Positions 22,116 through 33,144 of a stretch of 64,000 nucleotides of DNA are shown here, one piece after another; within the stretch, counting starts at the first letter, position 1; the number at the start of each line of letters is the position of its first letter. The notes below the pieces were generated by a model that was not told where the DNA came from, did no database searches, and worked only from the letters and a program-made list of their open reading frames with translations. The stretch comes from Limnomonas spitsbergensis. Taxonomy: Eukaryota > Chlorophyta > Chlorophyceae > Chlamydomonadales. The stretch lies in NCBI GenBank assembly GCA_037349105.1, contig JAYJMM010000100.1, forward strand, positions 3,435,001 to 3,499,000, in the 5' to 3' direction. A program made the position numbers and the translations under genes.

Positions 22116-22526
22116 AAGTCAATGGTCTCTCCTCTGACTTCAGACTTATCCGCGGATAAACAATTTCGCCTTGCTTACAAAAACACCTCCCCTGGTAAGA
22201 CAGAGATGCGTAACCAGGTGCATTTCAATTTCAAGATCTGTCATCTTCTCTGCAAGCATCGGGCGCCTCGACTGGTTTGCAGGCTACTTCAGGGGCTACT
22301 TCAGGGACATTAACAATATAGCAGATAGAATAGAATGAAAGGAGGATTAGAGTTGTTATTAAAGCTTTCAGTAGGCGTCGTAAGGAAAGGAAAATACAAA
22401 ATGATCTTGGTTCTTTGGCCAGCTGCTCCAGCTTCTTTCACACAACCCACAGAAATGCAGGGGCTATCCATCATCTGAAATCTGGAATTTTATTTGACTA
22501 AGACTGCTGTACCCAGTTGCACTTAC

Positions 22527-25500
22527 TTTAGGGGCTTGAAAAAGGCTCGTGGTGGACACTCCCTCAGGTCAGTGCTAGGGTCCAACCCCACCAGGGGGAG
22601 CAGCTCAGGAAAGAACCCACCCTCGTACCACCTGATGAGAGGAGGAGCGGGGGGGCGGGGGAAAATGGAGATCTGATGGAGTGGATATCATGCACGCGGT
22701 GGATAAACAGACGGGACTAGTGTAATGGCCTCAATTGAAGCTTGAAGGTGATCATGGTCAGGACCAGGGAGGCAGGACACAACCACCTTCAACATTATGC
22801 CCTTCCTGATATTCCAATCGTACCGGGAAATGCATGTTGCAATGTTTTGAATGCTTGCATCATGGGATTCATGGCATCAAGCACGGGCTTTATAGAGGCT
22901 GGGGCCAGTGCCGGGCCTGATGCTGCTGAATTTGGAGTGGTTTTACTTTAGCCCACTTCAGCTAGATTTCAGCCAGGCTTCAGCCACGTTTCAGCTACCG
23001 TATGTCCTGGCCTATGGACAAGGGGTTATACTACAGCAAAGCTTGTAGCTTGGGTCCCAAGTTAAGGGCACATAATGGATTGGTCCCCATACACCCTGGC
23101 CGCCCCCTAAATGACGCGTCCGAAGCCAGACCATCCCGGTTCCAGTTGCAGTTGTGACAAAGTTTACGCAACCACCCAAAGTATCAGTCAGGCCCGCTGG
23201 ACATCCCACCCACAGCCCCCGATGACTCAGCATCAGCTCACCTGATCATTTGCTCCGAGTGGTACGGCCCTTGTGGCCTGTGGTGCGTGTCCAGGTAATA
23301 CCACCACGGGCAGGGGGGCAGGGGGCAGGGGGCGGTGGGCGGCTGCCGAGCTGTGAACAGCAGCCGACCAGCCTCCGAGCTGCTGACACGAAGAGGTACT
23401 GTAAGAATAAGGAGGGATTTGCATTTTTAATAAAAATATGTCATTTGAGACTTTAAGTTGAAGAATAGGCTTGCATGGGAAGGTCAGGTGAGCGGCTGCT
23501 GTGCTGTGAACAGCAGCTGACCAGAATCAGAGCTGCTGACACGAGGAGGCATTGCAGCAACAGGCAAAGGAATGAATATACGGGTTGTAAGATCAAAAAA
23601 ACGGGGAGCAGGAGGCAGGTTATGGAAGGTGTTTGTCAAGCTATTAAAAGCAGCCGGCTAGCTTCAGTGCTTCCGAGTGCCGACACGAGGAGGCACTGCG
23701 ACAAAAAGCAAGGGTTGAGCGGACAGAGTAGCCTGCGTAAGATGATGGTCAGGATCTACAAGGGCTTGGTTGAGTCCTGTTTAACTGGTCAGAGCTTGTG
23801 TGATGATGCTCTGATAGCTAGCGCAAGGACGGCGGCACTCGTTTATGTTGCTGTCAAAGGGATCTTAGGTTGAAAGGAATGGTGGGCATCGTTTCCTCTC
23901 CAAAAATTGCGAAACCAACGAGGTAAATGAATTCCGCCGTAATTAGTGCCGGGACTGATTTGTGAGCACCTGACCCATGCATCAATTTTAATGCTCCTTT
24001 GGACTGAATGCAAAAAAAATAAGAACGTAAGTCGGAGTTAAGCTAATATTGCCGGAGGGACAGCAACAGGGTTGATGTCAGATGCAGGCGGAAGGGTGGG
24101 GGCGTGGGGACAGACTTGAAGACGCCACCCTTATCAACCTTCACTTCATCTACTACACAGCTTTGCTTGGCACATTCAACATGACATGACAATTGCGGTC
24201 CTGGGACCAGTCCAACATGCCAGCTTTTGCCCAGGACCCAAGATCAAATCAACACCAAGTCCCAGAACCTCTGGGCTATCAGATATGGCCAGAGGAGGTG
24301 GTTACCTGAGACTTCAGCGCCGACCCTCTTTGCTTTGCAAGCAAGAAGGGGCTGCATGGTTGGCACATGACCAGAGGGATCGTAGGCACTTGAACCCGCT
24401 GCTGATGGCTGCTGGGGCGGCTGCAGATATGGATGCAGCTGGGTCCCTCCAGCACCTGCACCCGCTGCTTGCTGCGGCGGTGGCGGCGGCGGACGTCCAG
24501 CTCCCAAACCCGTTGCTGATAGCTGCTGCTGCTGCTGCTGTGGCGGCGGCAGCGGACGTCCAGCTCCTGAACCCGCTGCTGATGGCTGCTCTTGCTGCTG
24601 CTGCTGCTGCTGAAGCTGTGGGCCTCCAGCTCCTGAACCCGCTGCTGGCTGCTGCTGCTGCTGCTGTTGCTGAAACTGTGGGCCTCCAGCTCCTGAACCA
24701 GCTGCTGGCTGCTGCTGCTGCTGCTGCTGAAACTGTGGGCCTCCAGCTCCTGAACCAGCTGCTGGCTGCTGCTGCTGCTGCTGCTGAAACTGTGGGCCTC
24801 CAGCCCCTGAACCAGCTGTTGACGGCTGCTGTTGCAGCTGTTGCTGCTGCTGTTGCGGCTGCTGCTGCTGCTGTGGCCCTGCGGCTCCTGAACCCGCTGC
24901 TGATGGCGGCTGCTGCTGGAGCTGCATTCCTCCAGTTCCTGAACCAGCCGTTGTCGGCTGCTGCTGTTGCTGCAGCTGCAGCTGTGGCCCTGTGGCTCCT
25001 GAACCCAGCGGTTGCCGCTCTCCTTTAATCAGGCCTTGTGGTGATTGGGGAGACGCTGTAGCCTGAGTGGGGGGGTCAGTGGACACGAAACATATTTTCT
25101 GAGCTTGGCCTTTAATTTGAAACAGCACATGAAATTGCGGGAAATTTGTTATGATTAGGATTGATGATTGCATGTGTTAAGCAATGCGGAAGTCAGCATA
25201 GATCTGCTTGGCAACAGAGTCTGGATTTTTCTATCTATTTTGTAAATGTTCCATCACACTGGTATGTTTTGAAACATGAACATAGGCATCCAAGTGCATC
25301 ACCTTGACATGGCTGCGCAGCCGCTTTATAACGGAGCCAAGAGGTACCCACTGCCCGCCTCCGTTTGCTCCGTCCCGTGAGCAGCGGACCTGTGCAGGGA
25401 GGGACCCTGTCAGAAAAAACTGCCTTTTCCCCGGCACTGAACCACTCCACCGGAATAAATAATCAGCCGAAGAGCATGCCCTCTTGTGAGCAGCCCGGTG

Positions 25501-28500
25501 AAAATTCAGTCCTTGGGGCACCTGCAGGCTCCCCAAGGACTGAAAAACATAGGCCTGAGACCTCAAATTCAAACCGTGGCTGATTGTCCATCTGCACACT
25601 GTCCTGCTGTGTTCCTCAGTATTTTGCAGGTACCCTTCCTGTTCCTCAGTATTTTGCAGGTACCTTCCTGTTCCTCAGTATTTTGCAGGTACCCTTCCTG
25701 TTCCTCAGTATTTTGCAGGTACCCTTCCTGTTCCTCAGTATTTTGCAGGTACCTTCCTGTTCCTCAGTATTTTGCAGGTACCTTCCTGTTCCTCAGTATT
25801 TTGCAGGTACCTTCCTGTTCCTCAGTATTTTGCAGGTACCCTTCCTGTTCCTCAGTATTTTGCAGGTACCTTCCTGTTCCTCAGTATTTTGCAGGTACCT
25901 TCCTGTTCCTCAGTATTTTGCAGGTACCTTCCTGTTCCTCAGTATTTTGCAGGTACCTTCCTGTTCCTCAGTATTTTGCAGGTACCTTCCTGTTCCTCAG
26001 TATTTTGCAGGTACCTTCCCGTTCCTCAGTATTTTGCAGGTACCTTCCTGTTCCTCAGTATTTTGCAGGTACCTTCCTGTTCCTCAGTATTTTGCAGGTA
26101 CCTTCCTGTTCCTCAGTATTTTGCAGGTACCTTCCTGTTCCTCAGTATTTTGCAGGTACCTTCCTGTTCCTCAGTATTTTGCAGGTACCTTCCCGTTCCT
26201 CAGTATTTTGCAGGTACCCTTCCTGTTCCTCAGTATTTTGCAGGTACCTTCCTGTTCCTCAGTATTTTGCAGGTACCTTCCTGTTCCTCAGTATTTTGCA
26301 GGTACCTTCCTGTTCCTCAGTATTTTGCAGGTACCTTCCTGTTCCTCAGTATTTTGCAGGTACCTTCCTGTTCCTCAGTATTTTGCAGGTACCTTCCTGT
26401 TCCTCAGTATTTTGCAGGTACCTTCCTGTTCCTCAGTATTTTGCAGGTACCTTCCTGTTCCTCAGTATTTTGCAGGTACCTTCCTGTTCCTCAGTATTTT
26501 GCAGGTACCTTCCTGTTCCTCAGTATTTTGCAGGTACCCTTCCTGTTCCTCAGTATTTTGCAGGTACCTTCCTGTTCCTCAGTATTTTGCAGGTACCTTC
26601 CTGTTCCTCAGTATTTTGCAGGTACCCTTCCTGTTCCTCAGTATTTTGCAGGTACCTTCCTGTTCCTCAGTATTTTGCAGGTACCTTCCTGTTCCTCAGT
26701 ATTTTGCAGGTACCCTTCCTGTTCCTCAGTATTTTGCAGGTACCTTCCTGTTCCTCAGTATTTTGCAGGTACCCTTCCCGTTCCTCAGTATTTTGCAGGT
26801 ACCTTCCTGTTCCTCAGTATTTTGCAGGTACCTTCCTGTTCCTCAGTATTTTGCAGGTACCTTCCTGTTCCTCAGTATTTTGCAGGTACCTTCCTGTTCC
26901 TCAGTATTTTGCAGGTACCCTTCCTGTTCCTCAGTATTTTGCAGGTACCTTCCTGTTCCTCAGTATTTTGCAGGTACCTTCCTGTTCCTCAGTATTTTGC
27001 AGGTACCCTTCCTGTTCCTCAGTATTTTGCAGGTACCTTCCTGTTCCTCAGTATTTTGCAGGTACCTTCCTGTTCCTCAGTATTTTGCAGGTACCCTTCC
27101 TGTTCCTCAGTATTTTGCAGGTACCTTCCTGTTCCTCAGTATTTTGCAGGTACCTTCCTGTTCCTCAGTATTTTGCAGGTACCCTTCCTGTTCCTCAGTA
27201 TTTTGCAGGTACCTTCCTGTTCCTCAGTATTTTGCAGGTACCTTCCTGTTCCTCAGTATTTTGCAGGTACCTTCCTGTTCCTCAGTATTTTGCAGGTACC
27301 TTCCTGTTCCTCAGTATTTTGCAGGTACCTTCCTGTTCCTCAGTATTTTGCAGGTACCCTTCCTGTTCCTCAGTATTTTGCAGGTACCTTCCTGTTCCTC
27401 AGTATTTTGCAGGTACCCTTCCTGTTCCTCAGTATTTTGCAGGTACCCTTCCTGTTCGCCCTCTTGATGCACACTGGGTCGTAAAACAAATTGGAATCTG
27501 AAACCATGATTTGATCAATGTACCGCGAGGGATAAGAACCAAGGTGCGCACCTCAACGCCATCATTGAACCAGCCAGCGCCGTACCACCTAGCCATCAGG
27601 TCGCAAGTGCAGGGTTTAGGGCCAGGGTTGAGAGGGAGGAAGGCAACTGAGAACCACAAGAATGGCGCAAGAAATTTATCAGGGGTTGTCTAGCATGGCA
27701 GGAATCAATTCAGTGATCTTCACAATTTTGAAGTTTAAGAGCAACAGGGTAGACCTGTAATTGCACAGGACAGATCTACAACCGGACGAGACAGATCTAC
27801 AACTGAACACCATCATTCTTTGGGATCAGCACTTTCAGCGCACTTGAGGATCTTCTTTGCGGGGAAGCCTCGATGCTCCCTGCCAGACTGATCGATGTAG
27901 TCCCAAGCTTCAGAGCTCATGTTGGGGATGCCCTTGTAGAAAACCAGGGCCTCTCGGAGTGATTGGCCAGAGCGAGCATGGACAACAGGTTGGCCACCCT
28001 CAGAGGGTCCAGAGGGACCAGCCTGTGCGGAAAAGAGTAATTCGTGAACCAAGGCCGGGGAGAACGGAACTTACGTGAATGATGACAGAGGAAACTATGG
28101 GTAGGAATTGGATACATTGAATACCGGTATAGGTATTTTGAACACAGGCTAGTAGTTTGTAAAGAGGGCGGCATACTCAAGACAAGAGAGTCCCATTGCT
28201 GCCTGCCATATTTAAATATTGCTAGTTTTCAATTTTCATTCCCTCTCAGACTTCAGCATGATATTCCAAACTTGCGACTTCACCTCCAGCGGCCGGTGGG
28301 AGGTGCTGCTGGCTGCGCTGGCAGCCTGCAGTGGTGGCGGCGTCCTTGGACGTGCTACCGGCTGTGATGCCGTAGGAGGCGCTAACGGCGATACGATGAG
28401 TCCAGCTGCCATCAACTGCTTGAGCAACATGGTTCCCTCCATGGTTGCTAACAGGCTCTGTATCAGCACCCCTAAGGTCAGGGTCCAGGGGAAATGAATA

Positions 28501-30544
28501 CATGTGAGGATAGGACAGACATACTGAAGACCCTCTTATTCAACGTGTAGCCATCCGGCCCCCGAATGTTTAGTAGTCCAAGATGCTCTAAGCGAAACGT
28601 AGGGCGTGAATGCACACACGCTGCTGGCGCTCATTATAATCAGCTTTTGATAATTTTGTATATTTGTCAAGGTGGCAATATGGTCACGCCAGATGCAGCA
28701 AGGCAAGCAAGGCTCGCTTTTTAAACTGAAAATCCAAGTTGCTTCCCAATTGTTTCCTTCATACAATGAACCACTCCTGTTGACATTCCTCGCTTCTCAC
28801 CTGTGGCCACGATGGGCTCGAAAGGAGCCTGCTGATACTGCTGAGGGGCATTCGTGGAAGGGACGGCAGCCGCTGAATTCGAACCTGAAGGTCCGCCTGC
28901 TGGTTCAGATCTCCTGTCTGCTGCCTTCGCATGGCATAGACCTGTTACAGTTGTTGCAGCTGCTGGGGGCCCGCCTGTCTTGTTGAGGAGCTCCGAGGTG
29001 GAAACTGTGGCTGCTGCGGCTCCTGCTGCCTCCCCAGGGCATTGCACTGTTACAGTGGTTGCAGCTGTTACAGGTGCTGCGGGCCTGCCTCTCTGGTTGA
29101 GGAGTCCCGAGCTGGAAGCTGCGGCTGCTTGTGCTCCTGCTGAATCAGCATGCTGCTTGAGCGTGGCACCATATAACAGGTGTGTGTTAGGTGCCTGTTT
29201 TGAGGCAGAGGGTGCACAAGCTGGTATAGGAGCTGAGGGCAAAGGGACCTCGAGGGGGTCAGCTTGCCCTGACAGGGGAAAACGTGGCAGTATTGAGTCA
29301 GCAGACCTCGCGTGGTACACAAGCCCAGGTAGCAACATATCCGGTTGATTTTGCTGCTGATTTTGCAGCGTGGCACCAGAGGTTGCATCAGTTGCCTGCC
29401 CTGCATCAAGCTGTTTCTCTCGCTGGTACTCTAGCTGTGCTGGAAGTGTATGGGTGGATGAGTGCAGAGGTGCTGGATCCGTTTCGGCAAGTTTCTCGCT
29501 CTGGTGTGGATGAGGTAGGGACTGCTGCTGCTGCTGATAATGTGGCGGCTGTTGTTGCTGCTGCTGCAATACGGGCATATGGAGAACTGGGACAGGGTTG
29601 CTGCCAACCTTCGACGACGCCTGGTACCTGAAAATCCATGGAGCAAATTTATAAATTGAATGATTCAGGCACGCAGGCTCAAATATGTAATCCAGTCTTG
29701 AAAGACTACAGGTGTTCACCAGCAGGGGCAGAGCATCCCATGCTGGTGTCCAGAGTTTGGAAAATTTGTAGCTGCGTAAGTATGGCCGGATAAATCAAGT
29801 TTGCTGGTCTTAAATTTGAATGGACCGAAACCCACCGCTCCAGCAGACACAGCAGCGACAATCGTGAATCTGGCTCCCGTTCTTCACTCATCTATCGATG
29901 TTGCATGCAGCTGAATCACTGCTGTTTTCCTTTAGTACATGCAGTGCACATGAAGATGAAACTGTGAGATAGGACTGATTGTCCTGGCTAGCAGCCTTCA
30001 TTCATTCTACAGCCGCGAAAATAACTAATAGCCAGGAGCCCAGGACGGATGAGAACCGACTGACACGTCATCCAACAGTGAAGTGATGCCTGGAAGCTAT
30101 CGTTCAAGGGTGCGATTCCAACTGAAAATTAGTAAGGAGACCGAAGAGAAAGACCCAGTTGTTTCCAGCTCGATGTGACGTTATCTGACACGGCAGAGCA
30201 CTAGTACTACCCGAGAAAAACGCGTCCTCGAGCTTTCCGGTATCATCTCCTCTTACCTCGACTGTGGTGCGATGATGATTCAGCAATTGTCGCAATTCAA
30301 ATAATCTTTTTATTTTCCTAAAATGAAACTGGAGAGCCTCTGCTGGAGAGCAAGGAGGAGGTGAGCTGACGTTTGAAAGCTGCATGTCAGGTGTGATTGT
30401 GTGAACTTGTAAGTTGTTTCCCAACTTGAAATTCTCTTCCTGAGTTCTGGAACCCCGCCCCACAGTTGCACCCACAATTCTGGTTTCACCAACTGCATCT
30501 CCTGGTGGATATTGGCATACTGCTCAAGAATACTGAGTAAATCG
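22527..30544 (-). CDS. Gln-rich protein with two GYF domains, at least 12 exons
   Basis: Exons in transcript order: 30544-30490, 30328-30257, 29891-29836, 29627-28801, 28471-28284, 28022-27844, 27588-27447, 25591-25522, 25389-25303, 25109-24306, 23350-23242, 22631-22527. Phases match at every junction. GYF domain 1 is split between 28022-27844 (AWDYIDQSGREHRGFP) and 27588 (WYGAGWFNDGVEV). GYF domain 2 is split between 23350-23242 (WWYYLDTHHRPQGPY, SEQMI) and 22631 (WYEGGFFPELLPL). The consensus W-Y-x-x-D, G-P-[FY] and W-[YF]-x-x-G-[YFW]-F is met best by the second. GYF domains bind Pro-rich peptides in splicing and translational-control proteins, so an RNA-metabolism adaptor is inferred. Poly-Gln exons flank each domain. 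The first two exons contain an amphipathic block (FRKIKRLFELRQLL). Neither start nor stop codon is fixed, and exons 25591 and 25389 are the least certain. Confidence 0.7.
23320..23710 (-). repeat. three copies of an acceptor region
   Basis: On the minus strand, the acceptor of exon 23350 and its upstream intron (CTCTTCGTGTCAGCAGCTC, then GGTCGGCTGCTGTTCACAG) recur near 23488-23560 and, more decayed, near 23635-23705. Each copy has the order CCTC-TCGTGTC, GCTGCTG, CAGC. Only the 23350 copy is followed by the GYF-coding exon. Confidence 0.75.
24440..25000 (-). repeat. coding tandem repeat, ~66 bp unit
   Basis: On the minus strand about eight units encode Gln runs followed by PAAGSGAGGPQ or SAAGSGAGRP. 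Unit length varies by multiples of three through CAG number, so the frame is preserved throughout. It forms most of exon 25109-24306. Confidence 0.85.
25610..27455 (-). repeat. ~62-copy 29/30 bp intronic minisatellite
   Basis: About 62 units containing TTCCTCAGTATTTTGCAGG on the plus strand, alternating between 29 and 30 bases by one C in ACCTTCC or ACCCTTCC. On the gene (minus) strand each unit contains GGAAG|GTACCT, and the array abuts the end of the exon carrying the second half of GYF domain 1 (27588-27447), whose proposed donor is the first unit. All three plus-strand frames are open, which is a property of the unit and not evidence for coding. Confidence 0.95.
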
Positions 30545-30608
30545 CTGAAGTTTCAACCACAAGTTGCTTGAAATAAACCGATGGTGCCTGGTATGTCAGT
30601 CAGCAGGT

Positions 30609-30730
30609 TCAGGATTTGTCAGCCTTAGTGGCCAACTGGCGAAGGTGCTTGAGCCCAGGCTTGGCAGTAAGGTATGAATCCCTCTCACCATGTTCCTCCA
30701 AGTACCAGTATTCTGACACGTAATCAACGC
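30609..30730 (-). CDS. terminal exon of an unidentified minus-strand gene
   Basis: After ATGAG (30731) an open frame of 40 codons runs to a TGA at 30609-30611, with coding-like content (VDYVSEYWYLEEHG, then GLKHLRQLATKADKS). The acceptor is weak, and no upstream exon was found with confidence. It could be the end of the gene preceding the GYF gene, or a mobile-element fragment. No family was recognised. Confidence 0.3.
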
Positions 30731-31042
30731 CTCATGATCAAAATGGAAGATCTGTTAAACAACAAATAAACATGGCGTTCGGACATTGGACCCTTGAGAG
30801 TCCCTATTCTTTCCCTCTGCCCTTCTTCACTTGGGCTATGCCCTGCCTATCACATAAGCAGCAGTTGCCGCCGCCCCATCCCTGATAAGTAACCAGCATA
30901 TTGGTCGTGATGTTGTTCATGAAAGAGGGACGCGAAGCTGCCCCGTGAGACCGGCCATCCGAGCACACGCTGCCAGCACGTTTGAAAAGGGTGTATTAAG
31001 GGTTTTAAAAGGGTTGGGTTTAAATCTCCAGAGGCTCAAAAA

Positions 31043-31225
31043 TCAGGATCCGGTGCGCGGTTCCCTGACAGGCCCAAAGATGTCCAGGATGTCCAGGATA
31101 TCGCGCACTTCTGAGCTATGCTGGACATGAACAAAATCACCCGGCTGCAATTTTCTCGCCTTTTGGACACGGGTCATGCACGTCTCATGTATGTCCCTCG
31201 GTAAGGCAGTTATGATTACAATCAT
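31043..31225 (-). mobile_element. possible retroelement ORF remnant
   Basis: A minus-strand frame reads ARKLQPGDFVHVQHSS followed by VRDILDILD. The K-x-G-D-x-V pattern resembles the small beta-barrel tail after retroelement integrases. The remnant is short and isolated, so this is only a suggestion; an ordinary host exon is equally possible. Confidence 0.25.
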
Positions 31226-31469
31226 TCCGTGGGGTGCCCAACTCCCAGGGGGGCTAACTCCCAGGAGTACCTAACTCTCAGGCATATTTAGCATGGCGCA
31301 TACTCGCTGGGCCCTGATTAGCGCTTGGCCGCTGTGGCGTGGGGCTGATTGGCCCAGGCACGTTGACCTGTGAATATTTTTCTCCTTTTAAATCCACTTT
31401 AGGCTGAGTAAATGAAGACAATCCTTTGCACTTTTACTCTAAACAATGTTCCACACACTGTGCGATCAT

Positions 31470-32060
31470 ATATAGGTGACTCTCACCAACTTCAGGTTGC
31501 GGCTCGGTGCGGTTGACACGGCTGACACCAGAGGACGGCGTAGCGGTCAACAGTGTGAGATCTCCGTTGCCAGCGGCGCTGAGCAAGGGGAGATAGTGAG
31601 CATGTGGAGGATGCGCTGCATGTTTGCTTCCAGTGCCCTAACGTCAAGGGTCAGCTTAGGGAGCGGGGTTGGGCAGGCCCTCTGGAAGTACCGGAGCATG
31701 TAGGGGTAGGTGTGGGTAGAAGGCTCTGGCTTGTGTGGATTATTGAGAGTGCCTGGGGAGCTGGGAACTTGGTTGCCTTTTCCAATTTGTTGGGGGGTGA
31801 GGGACCTTTTCCTTTCCCTTCATTCTTGCTTTCTCCTCTCTTTATTTCCCCCTATTTTATTAGGCCTTGACTCTCCAAGGGCTAGCAACCTTCACACTGC
31901 CTTTATTTTTGGGAGGAGTAATTTCTCTCTTGTCTTCCTTTCCTCTCATAAATTAAGTTCCTTTCTCTCAGAGCTTCAATGTTAGGCACCCACACAGCAG
32001 GGCATTTTGTGTGCATGGCCCAAGGGTGTAACCTCATTCACATGTGGGTGAGTCTGTTTC
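31470..32060 (+). mobile_element. 5'-truncated LINE, end of ORF2 plus 3' UTR
   Basis: The plus strand encodes LTNFRLRLGAVDTADTRGRR, then, after a frameshift near 31600, VEDALHVCFQCPNVK. The pattern LTxFRLR ... E-D-x-x-H-V-x-F-x-C-P is the usual C-terminal zinc-knuckle region of algal and plant L1-like reverse-transcriptase ORFs. The following T/C-rich stretch matches the fragments at 16444 and 19185, tying those to this family. The reverse transcriptase itself is missing. Confidence 0.6.
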
Positions 32061-33144
32061 CGGTCTTTGATGCGCGACACATTTCCTTATTTGTATCCTC
32101 CTCTTGCCATTGCTTTGTACAGGGCCCGAATATGGATGGGCTGGGATATCTTCGGTCTGCATGCCCGTTATGGGTGTGGGCTCTCCATTTTACGGTTTTG
32201 TTTTATTCTCCTCTACCCATTAGTTTATTTTCTACCCGCCAGATAGCTGGGTGTCCACAAGTACAAGCTTATTTATTGGCACTGTTATATTGGGGGCAGA
32301 GTGAGAATGTGAGACTAGTACTGCACGCTGGACGGATGCGAATTATTCGTTTTGCTTGGACTTCACGAAGTGGGAGCAACCCTAGACCGCATTAACACAA
32401 AGAAGCAATGCGGGTGCTCGTGTCACCCTCTTTGTCATCTGAGAAAAGACAAGCAGGAGCAAGACAGACACACATTGGCATGATGCAGTAACTAAGGATA
32501 CAATGTTAGATTCAGCTATGAACAACATTTCTTTCTCTCTATGAAAAACAACTATCCCTCCACATCACCCATGTTAGTATTTAGAGCAAGCTATTCAACC
32601 AGAAGCGATTGCTGACCGCCCCCTCCACTGCAGACAACACAGCAGAGGGAGCCTAACATCAAGCATCCAGAGAAGACTAAAAGGGACAACTAAGGGCTCA
32701 CAAATGCCAAAAGACACCTCCTCCAGCATTATTGACATTGTTCGCACACTACCGTAGCAGTCATAAGGCCCAAATCACCTTAGAGGCCCTCTCATCAATA
32801 TTCATCAGATTAAGCCCTCTTCCACCTACAAATCTGGACATCACTCAAATGCATTTCCTCAGTTCCTAAACCATAAATCAGTCAGTACAGATGTGTTGCA
32901 GGCAGCTGCACGATGCACCATCATTCATCAGTCACTGCCCCTGTAGCCCCTGAGATGCAAGCAGGATGACTTACAACTAATATTGCAGCTGATGGAGAAC
33001 ACAAATGACGATCTGGTTGGCCAGGTGGCCTGCACTGGTTCAACATCACTCAATTCCCGGATAAGGCAAATACCGAAATATGTGAAGGCTGGCTATGCTA
33101 CCATCCTGATGGAAGTTGTTCAGTCACAGTGCATGACCATAATT
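32060..33144. other. no recognisable gene
   Basis: Apart from a TTACA at 32971-32975 (TGTAA on the minus strand, placed suitably for the broken gene ending at 33145), I see no convincing exon or repeat here. Confidence 0.4.

Noticed and set aside
25486..27501. Three plus-strand frames of 570-671 codons
   Set aside because: They arise from a stop-free 29/30 bp unit on the strand opposite to the gene.
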